Of a stretch of 64,000 nucleotides of DNA, positions 33,405 to 54,400 are shown one piece after another. How positions within the stretch are numbered: position 1 is the first letter of the stretch; each line of letters opens with the position of its first letter. Below the pieces are notes generated by a model that worked only from the letters and a program-made list of their open reading frames with translations, did no database searches and was not told where the DNA came from. The position numbers and the translations under genes were made by a program. This DNA comes from Castor canadensis (taxonomy: Eukaryota > Chordata > Mammalia > Rodentia > Castoridae), in NCBI RefSeq assembly GCF_047511655.1, contig NC_133399.1, positions 8,869,333 to 8,933,332 on the forward strand, in the 5' to 3' direction.

Positions 33405-33767
33405 GGCCAGCGGGAGCTGTAGTCTCTTCCTCTCTGGCGCGGTTGTCCGGGGCAACGGTACCCTAGGGCCTGGGTGCTTGGCGGGAGCTTCGCGGAGGCT
33501 TCCGTGGATGGACAGCGTGACAACGGGACCGAGAGGCTGCCGGCAACGACTAGGTGGCCACCCGGACACACGAGGGGGGCTGCGGGAAAGAGAGGCGCCG
33601 TCGGGGCTGGGCTGATCGGACGGCGGGAGGGCGGCCCCGTGCCTCAGTTTCCCCACTTGGGAGCCTTGGGTTGCTAAAACGCCGGGGAGCCGGAGCCCGA
33701 TAGTCCACGGGACGTTAGTAGTTTCAAAGTTTAACTTATGTATTTTTAACATTTGTAAACTGTACTA

Positions 33768-33870
33768 TTTGCCTTCGCTAAGTTGCCCGGGCTGGCCTCG
33801 AACTCTCGGTGCTCCTGTCTTAGCCTCCTGATTCGCTGTGATTGCTGACGGGCGCCTCCACGCCTGGCAT
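33768..33870 (-). mobile_element. B1 SINE
   Basis: GTTGCCCGGGCTGGCCTCGA. Confidence 0.75.
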
Positions 33871-33934
33871 GGCGATCGCTTACTCCTCATTGGGCAAAGG
33901 AATTGTATGAAGGTATTAGTGGTTGTTTTTACAG

Positions 33935-34010
33935 GAGAGCATGCCATGGCACAGAGCTGTTAAGTAATTTAGCCAGTGTCACACAGAGAGGGAATTCTGG
34001 GCACTTCGTA
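33935..34010 (+). repeat. MIR fragment
   Basis: GGCACAGAGCTGTTAAGTAA then GTCACACAGAGAGG, the usual MIR 3' half. Confidence 0.65.
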
Positions 34011-34242
34011 CAGCAGGGTTACCGTGGGGTGCAACCTTAATCTTAGGAGTGTTTAGAGGCACTGCCCTTGTAGGATTAGCATCAGATAAGGATCAGATAA
34101 GGTCTTCAGGGTGGGGCCCCCAGAATCGAATCTTGATGACTTCGTAAAGGGTTCGATGACCAGAAGAGACAGACTGGGTGCTCCACATCTCTTGCAATGT
34201 GATTCCCTGTGCTGGCTTGGGACTCTGCCGGCCAGGACGTCA

Positions 34243-34450
34243 TCATTAGCCTGGTGTGGTGCTTCACACCTATAATCCCAGCTCTGCAGGAGGTGGAGGT
34301 AGGAGGATCGCCATCTGTGGCCAGCCTGGGCAAAAACATGACACCCTATGTGAAAAATCACAAAAGGGTTGGGGGCCTGCCTCAAGCTGTAGAGCGCTTG
34401 CCTGCCTGCCTGGTGAGCGCAAGGCCCTCATTTCAGCCCCCAGAAGACTG
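34243..34450 (+). mobile_element. B1+tRNA SINE, diverged
   Basis: B1 half then GGGCCTGCCTCAAGCTGTAG. Confidence 0.75.
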
Positions 34451-34465
34451 GTGGCACTGCATAGG

Positions 34466-34635
34466 TGGGTTCTTACACTGCTTCGTGGTTCTATAACAGA
34501 ATACCTGATGCTGCTTCATCCATAAAGGCGAAAGGTGTATTTAGCTCATGGTTGCAGAGGCTTGGGGGGTGGGGGGGGTCCTTGGCTTTGTGACTGCTTC
34601 TGGAGAGAGCTGGTACTGTGTTATAATGTAGTGGG
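34466..34635 (-). mobile_element. LTR fragment, MaLR-type
   Basis: Only part of the element, in minus orientation; resembles the start of 18,017-18,423 (ACAGAATACCTGA). Confidence 0.4.
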
Positions 34636-34865
34636 AAGCCAGGTGAGGTGGCTCACACCTGTAGTCCTAGCTACTTGGGAGGCTGAGATCAGGAGGTTCG
34701 TAGTTTTAGGTCAACCCAAGCAAGTATTTCTTGAGACCCCCCCCCCCATCTCCAAAATAACAAGAGCAAAATGGACTGGAGGAGTGGCTCAAGTGTTAGA
34801 GAGCCTGCTTTGACAGTGCAAAGTGCTGAGTTCAAACTCCAGTCACACATAACCCCCCCCCCAAA
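34636..34865 (+). mobile_element. Dimeric B1+tRNA SINE
   Basis: Includes a C run in the linker; ends in C8/A7. Confidence 0.85.
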
Positions 34866-34954
34866 AAAAGGCAGACCAGCACCTATAGAATAGACAGGGC
34901 ACAATGACTTTGTAACAACCCACTCCCCAGAGAGCAGCATTAATCTCACGCTTT

Positions 34955-35045
34955 TTCTCTCTCTTTTTGTGGTTCTGGGGATCAAATGCAGGTCATTGCA
35001 TGCACGGGACAAGTGCTCTGCCACTGAGCCAGGTCCCCAGCCCAC
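34955..35045 (-). mobile_element. ID SINE
   Basis: GCCACTGAGCCAGGTCCCCA. Confidence 0.75.
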
Positions 35046-35096
35046 ATCATCCCTCTTGGCAACCCATCTCCTGCCACCGGCACATGGCAGTCTGAT

Positions 35097-35326
35097 TATT
35101 ATTATTATTTTTTTTTTGGTGGCCCTGGGATTTGAACTCAGGACCTCACCTTGCTAGGCAGGCACTCTACCTCTTGAGCAATTCCACCAGCCCTGTCTTA
35201 TGATCAGTTTTTTTGAGATAGAGTCTCCAGAACAATTTTCTAGGGCTGGCTTCAAACCTTGAACCTCCTGATCTCTGCTTCCTGAGTAGCTGGGATTACA
35301 GGTGTGAGCCACTGGTGCCTGGCTGG
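35097..35326 (-). mobile_element. B1-dID SINE
   Basis: Minus orientation, ends about 140 bp before C19orf44 coding exon 1. Confidence 0.88.
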
Positions 35327-35468
35327 CCATGTAAATTCAACTCACGTTTCTGGGCAGACACAGCACATTCAGACCATAGTAGGTCATGTGGTCTTTAGCC
35401 ACATGGGGACCCTCAAAGGCACAGTACAAACGGGGTGACCTCACGAGAAACTCTCTTTCTTCCCTAGC

Positions 35469-45371
<9,903 letters not shown>

Positions 45372-45636
45372 GCATCTGAGGTGACAGACAGGTCCCAGGA
45401 GCCACGAGGGACAGCGTGACCGCAGCCTCAAGGACCTACCACCTGGGTCGAGATGTCACTACCCCACGGCAGGATGGAGGCCGCCACCCAGCGCTGGTGA
45501 CCCAGCAGAGTCGTTCACCGAGGGACACGGACTCTTGAGCCAGATGCCAGGACGGCAGTGCTGAGCCCGGCCTCCCTCGTCACCGTGGCGCGCACACTTG
45601 TGACTCACGCAGAGGAAGCACTCTGTTAAAAAAGGC

Positions 45637-45642
45637 TTTATT
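45637..45642 (-). terminator. CHERP: CHERP poly(A) signal
   Basis: AATAAA on the minus strand, about 780-890 bases past the two possible stops. Cleavage is expected near 45,610-45,627. The 3' UTR is about 45,615-46,525. Confidence 0.85.
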
Positions 45643-45654
45643 TGACGGCAAAAC

Positions 45655-45660
45655 AGTAAA
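45655..45660 (+). terminator. C19orf44: Possible C19orf44 poly(A) signal
   Basis: AGTAAA, a weak variant, is the first plausible plus-strand signal after the stop. If used, the transcript would overlap the CHERP 3' end. Weak evidence. Confidence 0.25.
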
Positions 45661-46416
45661 ATTCACGAGAAACTAGCAACAGCACGTGTTTCCTGTCATC
45701 CCGAACGAGACACGTTCCAACAAGCCACAGCTACGGGAAATCTAGAACAAACTCAAACGTTCCGCACGCGGCCAGGTTGCGGAGGGCTCTGTGTCAGAGG
45801 AAAGCAGCGTCCGGTGTCTGTATAGACGGGCCACCGCGCCTCTGCCAGGGCTCTAGGTGTGGCGGTCCCCAGCAGCTTCTGGCAGAGGCGCGGTGGCTCC
45901 CTCTTGGCGGCCGGGGGCAGGTGGGGTGAGAGGGCAGGAGGTGCCACCTGGGCGGTGGCGCGGTTCGTGAGTGCTGGTGTCGGGGTTCCCCGAGCAGAGG
46001 TGCCCAGTGTGTCACTCCCAGCCCAAGGGGCCCTAGGTCTCCTGAGAGCCTGTCACCCAGCTGACGGCCACCAGCTGACGCTTGGGAAAAGATCAGTGTA
46101 CACAACCAGAACTCAACTGGGGTGGACGTCAGAGGACTCAGGCTTCAGGTGACCCGGGGATCGCCTAGGTCACGTTCTTGTCGCTGACACCACACCAAGT
46201 GCAGTGAGAGTGACAGCCCGCCGGCCTCAGCTTTCCTTGTGTTGCGAGTGGGGTTGGCCTGGCGCCAGGCCGTGCACACCGGCCCAGGGAGGGTTCCCAC
46301 TTGGGGCAGGGGGTCCCTGTGCCCACGCTCACTGGCTCCTCCCAGCTGTGGTGCGCGACGCCACCCGGCAGGACCGCACCATCCAGCGCCAGGCTCCCTG
46401 TCAGCCCAGGCCCGCC

Positions 46417-46457
46417 TCAGTCCTCCTTCTCCTCCTTGCGTGCCCCAAACGTGGAGA
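46417..46457 (-). CDS. CHERP: CHERP alternative last coding exon
   Basis: If the 76-bp intron 46,458-46,533 is removed, the frame continues as FSTFGARKEEKED and stops at TGA 46,417-46,419. Acceptor CCCGCAG. The phase fits exactly. Confidence 0.65.
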
Positions 46458-49400
46458 CTGCGGGAAGAGCAGACGTCAGTGGACCTGCCGCGGGCGGGGA
46501 GGCCCGCAGTCCGCCCGCCGCCACGCTACTTACACTCGTCCCTGGCCTTCATGCGGGCGATGAAGGAGTAGCTCTTGTTGCGCCGGTAGTTCTCGTAGGG
46601 GTCATCCAGGGCCACGCCCACGCCCTTGTACTGGTCCCACTTGTCGCGCACATCCCCGCCCTTGATAGGGTCCTGGATCCCCTGCTCTTTTGCACCAAGG
46701 CCGCCAGAACCACTCCAACCTGAAGAGACAGAGGGACTCTGCAGTGCTGGCAGGCAGCGGGAGGTCACGACCGTGGTGTCGCATGCTGGGCGCAGCTGAC
46801 GGAGAGTTGAGTCGTACAGGAGCGGATTTTGCACGTCGTGGGGTGGGAAGAACAAGAAGCACCGACCCACAGTGTGCCTGGACCAGAGGGACCGTCACCT
46901 CCTGCACCCCAAGTGGGTGAGCAGGGTCCCGAACACTTACCCATCTTCACCAGCATCTGGTGGCCTTTGTTCTCTTCTCCAAGCCTGGAGTCGGGTATCG
47001 GAGGTGCTGAATTCGAACCCAGACCAGCGGAGGAGCTAGAACGAACACAGGCTCCGGTTTAGAAGGGACAGCAGATGGTCCGTCAGTAATCACAACACTG
47101 CGGGCAGTGCATGGCTAACCAGTGGCCACTGAGGACAGCCGGCCTCCTGTCTCTCTTGCTTTTCACCCCCTCAGCCCAGTAAGGGGGTTCTCTTAGCGTC
47201 AAGGGCCTGATGTCACAGCCCACGTATGCTCTGAGGTGTTGGTGGCCCGGGCCAGTGCCCCGCCCTCCTCCCACCAGCGATGGGCTCTCACGGAGGGGTG
47301 GGGCTCCTGGATCTCGAGCGCCGCCTTCTTCCCGGGGAGTATGACTTGGACCTGGACCGGGACCTGGACCGGGAGCGGCTTCTGGATGAGTGAGAGCGGC
47401 TCCGGCTCCTGTGGGGACAGCAGACACTGTCAGCCTGGCAGTCCCACGGTGGTGGCGTTCTGTACGTGCTGTGCACCACGCCAGCACCGCTTGCCTACCT
47501 GGAGCGGGAGCGGGAGTAGGAGCGCGAGCAGGAGCGTGACCTGGACCTGGAGTACGACCCTGATGACTTGGAGGACCTCGAGTGCGAGCGGGAGGAGGAG
47601 CGCCCGCGGCTCTTGGATCTGCTGCGGGACCTGGAGGGGCCGCTGCGGGAGAGGCGTGGTGAGGGACCCTGGCCAGCTGCGGGGTCCCTGGGCCTGCCAG
47701 CCACGCTGACCTGTGTGGGCCGGAGCTCACCTGTTCCTCTTCTCCTGGCCTTTCCGCCGCCGCGCCCGCATCTTTGCTCGGAAGAACTCGTACAGGCCGT
47801 TCTGCTCCCAGCCTTCACTGCAAGACACGTGCAGGACCCCATGGCACAGACGACCTCCTGCAAGGGGACTCGGGAATCGCCAGATGACATGGTCCACAAG
47901 GCAGGTGCACCGGGTGCTCCTGTTTGTCTCTTGCAGAGTTGGGGCTATGGGGAACCTGTGGCCATTGTCACTGGGGCAAGGCAGGAACAGGGCTCCAGGC
48001 AGCTCGGTGTGTGACGGCTGCTGCACCTGGGACCCTTCCTGTTGTAGGATGGGTGCAGAGCCCCTCACGGAGACGGGACACACTGCTCCCCAGACGCAGC
48101 ACGCAGGAGGGCCTGGGTCCCATCCCCGCCACGAGACGACCAGAAAGGGCCGCCATGTGTTCTCACTGGGACAGAAGACCTGGCCGTTTGGGAGTTTCTC
48201 TCAAATGACATAGACTCAGGGAGAGGGGACAGGAGGCCCCAGCCCCGCCCCCGCCGTGTCAGAGCCCTACCTGTTTCTGGGCCTGTCGTGGGAGGGTGGG
48301 CTGTAAAAGGCTTCCACGGCCGCCAGCAGCCTCTCGCTGGGCGGCATGGGCGGCGGGAGGCGGATGTCTTTAGGGTCCAGAGGCTTGTACTCGTGGTCTT
48401 CCAGCTGCGGGGGTCGGGGGAGGGACGGGACAGCAGTGGAGGTGGGCGCAGGGCCCTAGTGTTTTGGCAAAGCCCACTCTCACCAGGCTCAGCCCAGGCT
48501 GGAAAAGGGGCTGTGTCGAGGTTTACCTTCACAAGGGGGGCCATCAGCCCAGCAGGGAGATCGAAGTAGGGCACGTTGGGGACCAGGCTGGGGTCATCGT
48601 GGTTGATGTGGGGAGGGCCCTGGCGCCGCATGTGGGGGGGCTGCCCATTGAAGCCGTGGGGAGGAGGGCCGAAGTCCGGGTGCTGGGGCCCCGCCCAGGG
48701 CGGGTGCTCGTTGATCCCAGGGTGAGGCATGCGGTGACCAGGGTGGTGGTGTGGGGGCCCCATCTCTGCAGGACAGAAACTCATCTCAGGCCTGTGGGGA
48801 TGCGGTCATCGCAAAGGTGATCCACCACGGCCGGTGTCCTTAGGAACAAGACCCAGACACGCGTCGAGGGCAGACCACGTGGACACAGGGGAGATGCCAT
48901 CCACAAGCGCAGGGGAGGCTCAGAAGAGCCAGTCCCCTGCACATGTTGGCCTCAGAGCCACGGACGGTCCACGCAGCCTGGGGGCTTTGTTACAGCAGCC
49001 ACACAGATATAGCGTGGTCAGGACTGGATTGGCGTGGGGTAGGGAAAAGCGTGAGGACTTCAGATGACTGGCGGCTCCTGCCTGCGGGTGCCCAGCCCTG
49101 CTCTCGAGAGCCGCGTGGGACTCCCACCCTACAGCCAGCCTGGCACACGGCAGGAGCCTGAATCGGGGTCCAGGACAGTGAGTGGGCAGGAGGACCTCGG
49201 CCACAAGGAAGGCCACATGGAACCCATGCTTCACTCTGCGCTTTGCTCTCACACAGACAGCATGCCAGGAGCACACCACGCTGCTGGGGACCAGGCAGTG
49301 ACTCCTCCGGCTGTCCCGAGCCCTGGCACTCACCGGCAGGGAAGTCCCCCTGGGGGTAATCAAAGCGGTGGGGATAGGGTGGCCGCTCAAAAGGATGGCG

Positions 49401-51441
49401 TGGGGGGAAGTCGTCCTGCATGAAGCGGGGTGGGAAGCGGTTGAAGTTGTGGGGATGCGGCGGCTGGTTGAACTGTGGGTGCTGCTGGTGGGGCGGGAAG
49501 GGCCCACGGAAGTGGGGTGGCCGCTGCATGCGGAAGGGTGGCTCCCGCTGGCCCCCGCCCCATGGCGGCTGCTCGTGCTGGTTGTTCCAGGGTCCCTCGA
49601 ACTGGCTGTTCCAGTTGGGGTCAGGCTGGTTGTTCCAGGGCGCGTCACGCTGGCCATTCCAGCCGGGGTCCCCACGCTGCTCGCCCCACATGCCCTCGTG
49701 ACTGTTGTTCCAGGGTGGGCAGTGGGGAGGCCCGCCCTGGTGGTGCGGGTAGGGGGGCTGCTCAGGAGGCTGCAAGGCAAAGCAGAGATGTGAGTGAGCC
49801 TCACAGGCAGGACCACACATCCCTCCTCCCGCCCCCATCCTGGAGCACCCTGATGCTCACAGGGACATGTACCCCAGTGGCACCCCTCCCTGGCCCAGGT
49901 TTCCTCTCCTGGGATCAGCCTCCACCATCCTTGTCCCAGGTCTGATTCTGGGGGCCCCACCCAAGACAGCAGCTGTGTGTGGCCTGAGGACAGCGGCTCC
50001 TGTCTCACTGCTGTGGCCCTGACCACTGAAAGCCAGGATCACAAATTCCAGCTCCTGTTTGGAGTGGTAGCACACATAGGGGACCGATAGGCCCACCTCA
50101 GACTCCAGCCAGCGAGCCTGTTGGTTCCCGGCACCAGGCCACTGGGGAGCCCCAGCCCAGTGTCCCAAGGGAAGACAGAAACTGCAGACTTTAAATGTGC
50201 CACACACCCCACAGTCCCCCGGCTCAGGTTCTGAGTGTGGATTGTCACATGTGCCACCAGCCCTAGACGGAGCCTTGTTGAGTGGGCCGGCTGACTCTGG
50301 GCCACAGAAAGGAGACTGAGCCTCAATGTCAAAGGGCTCCATTTCCCTACCTACGAGTCGGGGTGGGAACCACTCCCCCAGAGGGGCCCAAGTGCAATCT
50401 CTCATCCTGAAGCTGAGGGGTGGTCGCTCAGGCTCGAGCCACCTCCCACCACCCTGCTGCCTTCCCATGCCCCACCCTCGGCACTGGGATGTACCCGGTG
50501 CCCCTCAAGTACCTGCTGCTGACCCCAAGGGGCAACGGGGTGAGGCTGGTCAAACCACGGCGGTTTGTTAGGCGGGATCTGGTCATGGGGCCCAGGACCG
50601 CGGGGCCCCGCAGCGGCGGCGGGATCCGGCACCCCTCCTGCAGTGTCGTACTCTGAAGAGCCGGGCATTTGGATGGGAGGCTTGTTGTCATCTAAACCCA
50701 GGTGCAGGAAGTTAGAAATGACAGCAGCACTTGCTTCCACATAAACCCCTGCTTCCTAACCTGACTGCACGCCACAGCCACCACCTTCTTCTGGGGAAGG
50801 CACAGAGGGCAGATCGCCCCCACCCCCTGCATCTCTCTTCAGTTCAGCTGGTTTCTAGTAAGTCACTCTTGGGTTACGAGTTAAACATCATTTCCCCAAC
50901 TTCATCATTTTGGTTTGGTTTGTTCAAGGCACTGGGGGAGGAGGCCAGGGCCTCCTCAGACACGCTAAGCGCGCACCCTCCGCTATGCCACACCCTCAGC
51001 CCTACCCATTACTTGAGACCAGGCTGGTCCCAAACTCGTGGGCTCAAGCGACCCTCCTTGCCTCAGCCCCCTGGGTAGCGGCTTAGGTTTTCCCCTCGCA
51101 GTACTGCGAACTGAACTCAGGGTCTTGCTCCAAGTCCTTTCCCTTTAGTTGGTTTTCAAACCTGACGGTCTCGCACTTTTGCCTTGGCCACAACCCTCCC
51201 ACCTCTGCCCCAAGTAGCCGAGGTGACAGGTGTGTGTCACTATGCCTGTCTTTTTCTCCTGTTAAACCCATCCACTTATTCTAGGTACTTGGGAGGCAGA
51301 GATCAGGAGGATCGCAGTTCAAAGCCACTGTGGGCAAAATAGTTCGTGAAACCCTTTCTTGATAAAAGCCACCATAAGACAGTGGCTCAAGTGCTAGAGC
51401 ATCTGCCTAGCAAGTGAGACCCAGAGTTCAAACCCTGGTAC

Positions 51442-51478
<37 letters not shown>

Positions 51479-54400
51479 AGGGACAGATTCAATTCAATAT
51501 GATGTACTTAAAATAGAGCTCGAACATGACCAGGTGAATTTCAATCTGGAGTTCCTCAGATTTTGGAGCATTTACAGACTTTTGCTTACACTTCTCTAAT
51601 CTGAAAATGTGAAATCTAAAATTTGTGAGTATCACATTGGCCCTTCAGAGGTTTGAAATTTCAGAACATTTTGCATTTCAGGTTTTGGATTATGGGTGCT
51701 CAACCTGCACTTTGGTGGATTTGATTTGATTTTTTTGTTTTCTTAAAAAAGAGAAATCTATGTAGCTCAAACTGGCCATGGAACTTGTGATCCTCTGCCT
51801 CTACATCCTGACAGCTGAGATTACAGGCATGTAACATGCCACTCAGCTCAGTTTAGATTTTTTTTTGGTGGTACTGGGATTTGAACTCAGGGCCTTGCTC
51901 TGGCCAGGCAGATGCTCTACTGCTCGAGGCACTCCCCCACCCCATTTTAGATTTTCCCAGTAGTTCCTGAGTCTTCTTCAGAAGCGATTCTACACTACAG
52001 TAACACGTTTTTGCAGATGGGGGAATGGACAGAACCAGGGCCTTGTGAGGCTAAGCCCACATTCCAGCACTAAGCTGAAGTGCAGTCCTCAGCTGCAGCT
52101 CAGCCCATTCACTACAGGGAAAGCTACCTTGGCATTCTCAAATGACAGAGGCAGCTTCTCCCTTCCTGTTCTCTGGGACAGTGTGCAGGAAAGGAACTGT
52201 GAGAGTTTCCCCTGCCAAGTCACCTGCCTGACCTCATGAACGCATTAAAACTGAACCACAGAGAGCCTCCTACCAGGTTGGGTGGTGGGTGGCATGGCCG
52301 GGGCTGGCGCCGGGGCTGGGGGTGGGGCAGGTGGCGGTGGCGTGGCTTTGACCTCGGCTTCCATCTGCGGCAGCTGCTGCTGCTGGGCCAGACTGCTGAC
52401 GAAGTCCTCATGCTGTGTCTTGAGGGTCTGGATTTGCTGCTGGAAGGCCAGCTGCACCGGCTGCACCACTGCTGAGTATTCGTTGATGAGCGTGGCCTGG
52501 CAGAGAGAAGAGCCTGCCGTCAGTATGGCCTTGGTGCTGCCCACTCCCACCTTCTGGAACAGGACAAGGACACGCCTGCAAGGCAGCACATCCCATCCTG
52601 GGCCCTGGAGTGGGCGGGCAGGTGGTTGGCAAGGAAGCAGGCAGCACAGCCCTTACCACCCCAGGGCCTGTGGGGTCCACCAAAGACACGGTGACGAGGA
52701 TGGTCACTGCGCAGCAGTTTGTGACTTTGCTAACAGGAACCAGCAACCCTGTGGTCCCAGCTGGGCCCTCCAAGCCTTAGCCATAACAGGCTGGAAGAGG
52801 CAGTGCAACAGCACATGGATGGGGCTGGGGTGGCTGAGGGCAGAGCTCTGAGGAGTGGCATGGGTGGGGGTGACTGTCACCTGGTACTGGCCGAGCCCCA
52901 GCGCGGGGCTCTGTAGCTGCTGAATGATGGAGTCATCGAAGTAGCCGTTTTTCTCCCAGAGCTGTAGGAGCTGGAGGAGGAGGAGGAAGGGAGAGGTGTC
53001 AGGGGAAGTGCGCCTCCCCCAGCCCTGCCCGGCACCCCAAGCCCAGCAGCCCCCGTACCCGCGCAATCTTCTGCTGCTTGTCCTCTTCCACTGCCAGGAA
53101 GCTGGTGCAGTAGATGGGCACCACGACCTTCTGCAAGGCGGCCAGCAGCTCCCGGGCCTGCTTGCGCTGGCTGTGAGGGAGAGACCTTCCGCGCGTCAGG
53201 GCCCTGGGGCGGGACCCGGCCACGCACCCGTTACCATCGCGGCTCGAGCCACAGCACCCTCTGCCTTCTCAGGAGACGGACCCCCAACCCGGCCAGGGCG
53301 CTGGCTGGATCCCCGGGAGACCTGTGTGGGCACTGTGCTTGCTCTTGGGGGATGGACAAGGGAAGAGAACACAGTCCAGGGCTGCTTGGGCATTCACCCC
53401 AGTCGCCCTGTCAGTAAAGTAACCCTTCCTACCCGGGGTGGTGGTGAGCGTGAGTCACGGAGCCCACGAGACCCTGTGTATGCACGAAGAATGAAACGGG
53501 ACTGCTGTGGGGTCAGGACCTTGTCCGCAGTCACCATTATGCACACAGAAAGCTCGGCTCAAGCCAGCATCAAGAGTGCGGACCGTGCCTGGCACGGTGG
53601 GGCCTACGGAGCTGCACGGGAACGTTTGCATATGTGGCTCGTGGAAGGCTAAGGGTGTAGCTCAGGACAGCGTTTGCCTGGCATGTGTAAGGCCCTGCCC
53701 TCAGCCCCAGGACCTCAGCAAATAAAAACACAGCCAGCCCACGAAGACTCCTGCAGACCTAGGCCCTTGGTGTGGCAGCGGCCAGGCCAGGATGGCTCAA
53801 CTTGTGACCCCAGGAAGGTCATGAACAGTAGGCCAGTGGTTTGAACTGTCCCAAGGCTTAGCTCACCAGGGGAGCTCAAAGAGGGGCCAGGCCAGGCAGG
53901 GCGGGGAGCCAGGCCAGAGGAGGGCAGTCCAGGGAGCTGCCCTTGGCCTCTGGACTGGGAAGGCAGAGCTAAACAGCGTCGCTGGAGAAAAGGGAGGGAC
54001 AGGCCATCTCTGCAGAGGCGTCCTGCAGTCAGAAAGGCAGGAGTAGGGCGCAAGAAGCCGGATGGAGAGAACGGGGTGACGCAGGGAAGGGTGAGAGGAG
54101 CTGGAGATGCTTCAGCGGGAGTGGGAGGGCCCGAGCCGGGCTGAGCTCCTGGCAGAACAGGAACATGGGGCAGGCTGAGAGCCAGCGGTGCAGCAGGTCA
54201 CCAAGCTCACAGGCAGCCAGGCTGGCCGACTACAGGCAGACTCCTTCCCGCCCACCTTGGCCCAGGCTTCGGGTTTCTTTGTGTCCCTCCACCTAAGTGG
54301 CTAGGCGGAAGGACAGGCCCCTCGCTGGGGATGACAGGCAGCAGCATCAAAGAGCCAAGGGCTGTGAGGCAGAGGGCGAGCAAAGGTGCCGCCGTCCCTT

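Larger units (their letters stand above)
33000..33680. promoter_or_regulatory. Bidirectional CpG promoter, CALR3 / C19orf44
   Basis: This GC-rich stretch lies between the CALR3 ATG (minus, 33,178) and the C19orf44 side (plus). It contains two inverted CCAAT boxes (ATTGG at 33,301 and 33,385) and sites resembling the ZNF143/SBS motif (ACTACAACTCCCGACACGCC at 33,258-33,277, and a reversed one at 33,405-33,423). An 84-bp tandem duplication lies within it. The non-coding first exon of C19orf44 should lie here, but I could not fix its donor. Confidence 0.7.

Noticed and set aside
47236-47709. Plus-strand frames opposite the CHERP RS exons
   Set aside because: They are the antisense shadow of RS codons, giving an artificial Trp/Ser/Gly pattern.
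48920-50026. Minus-strand open frame of 368 codons
   Set aside because: It is a shifted frame over CHERP exon 10 and its flanking introns; the true frame is the Trp-Asn repeat protein.
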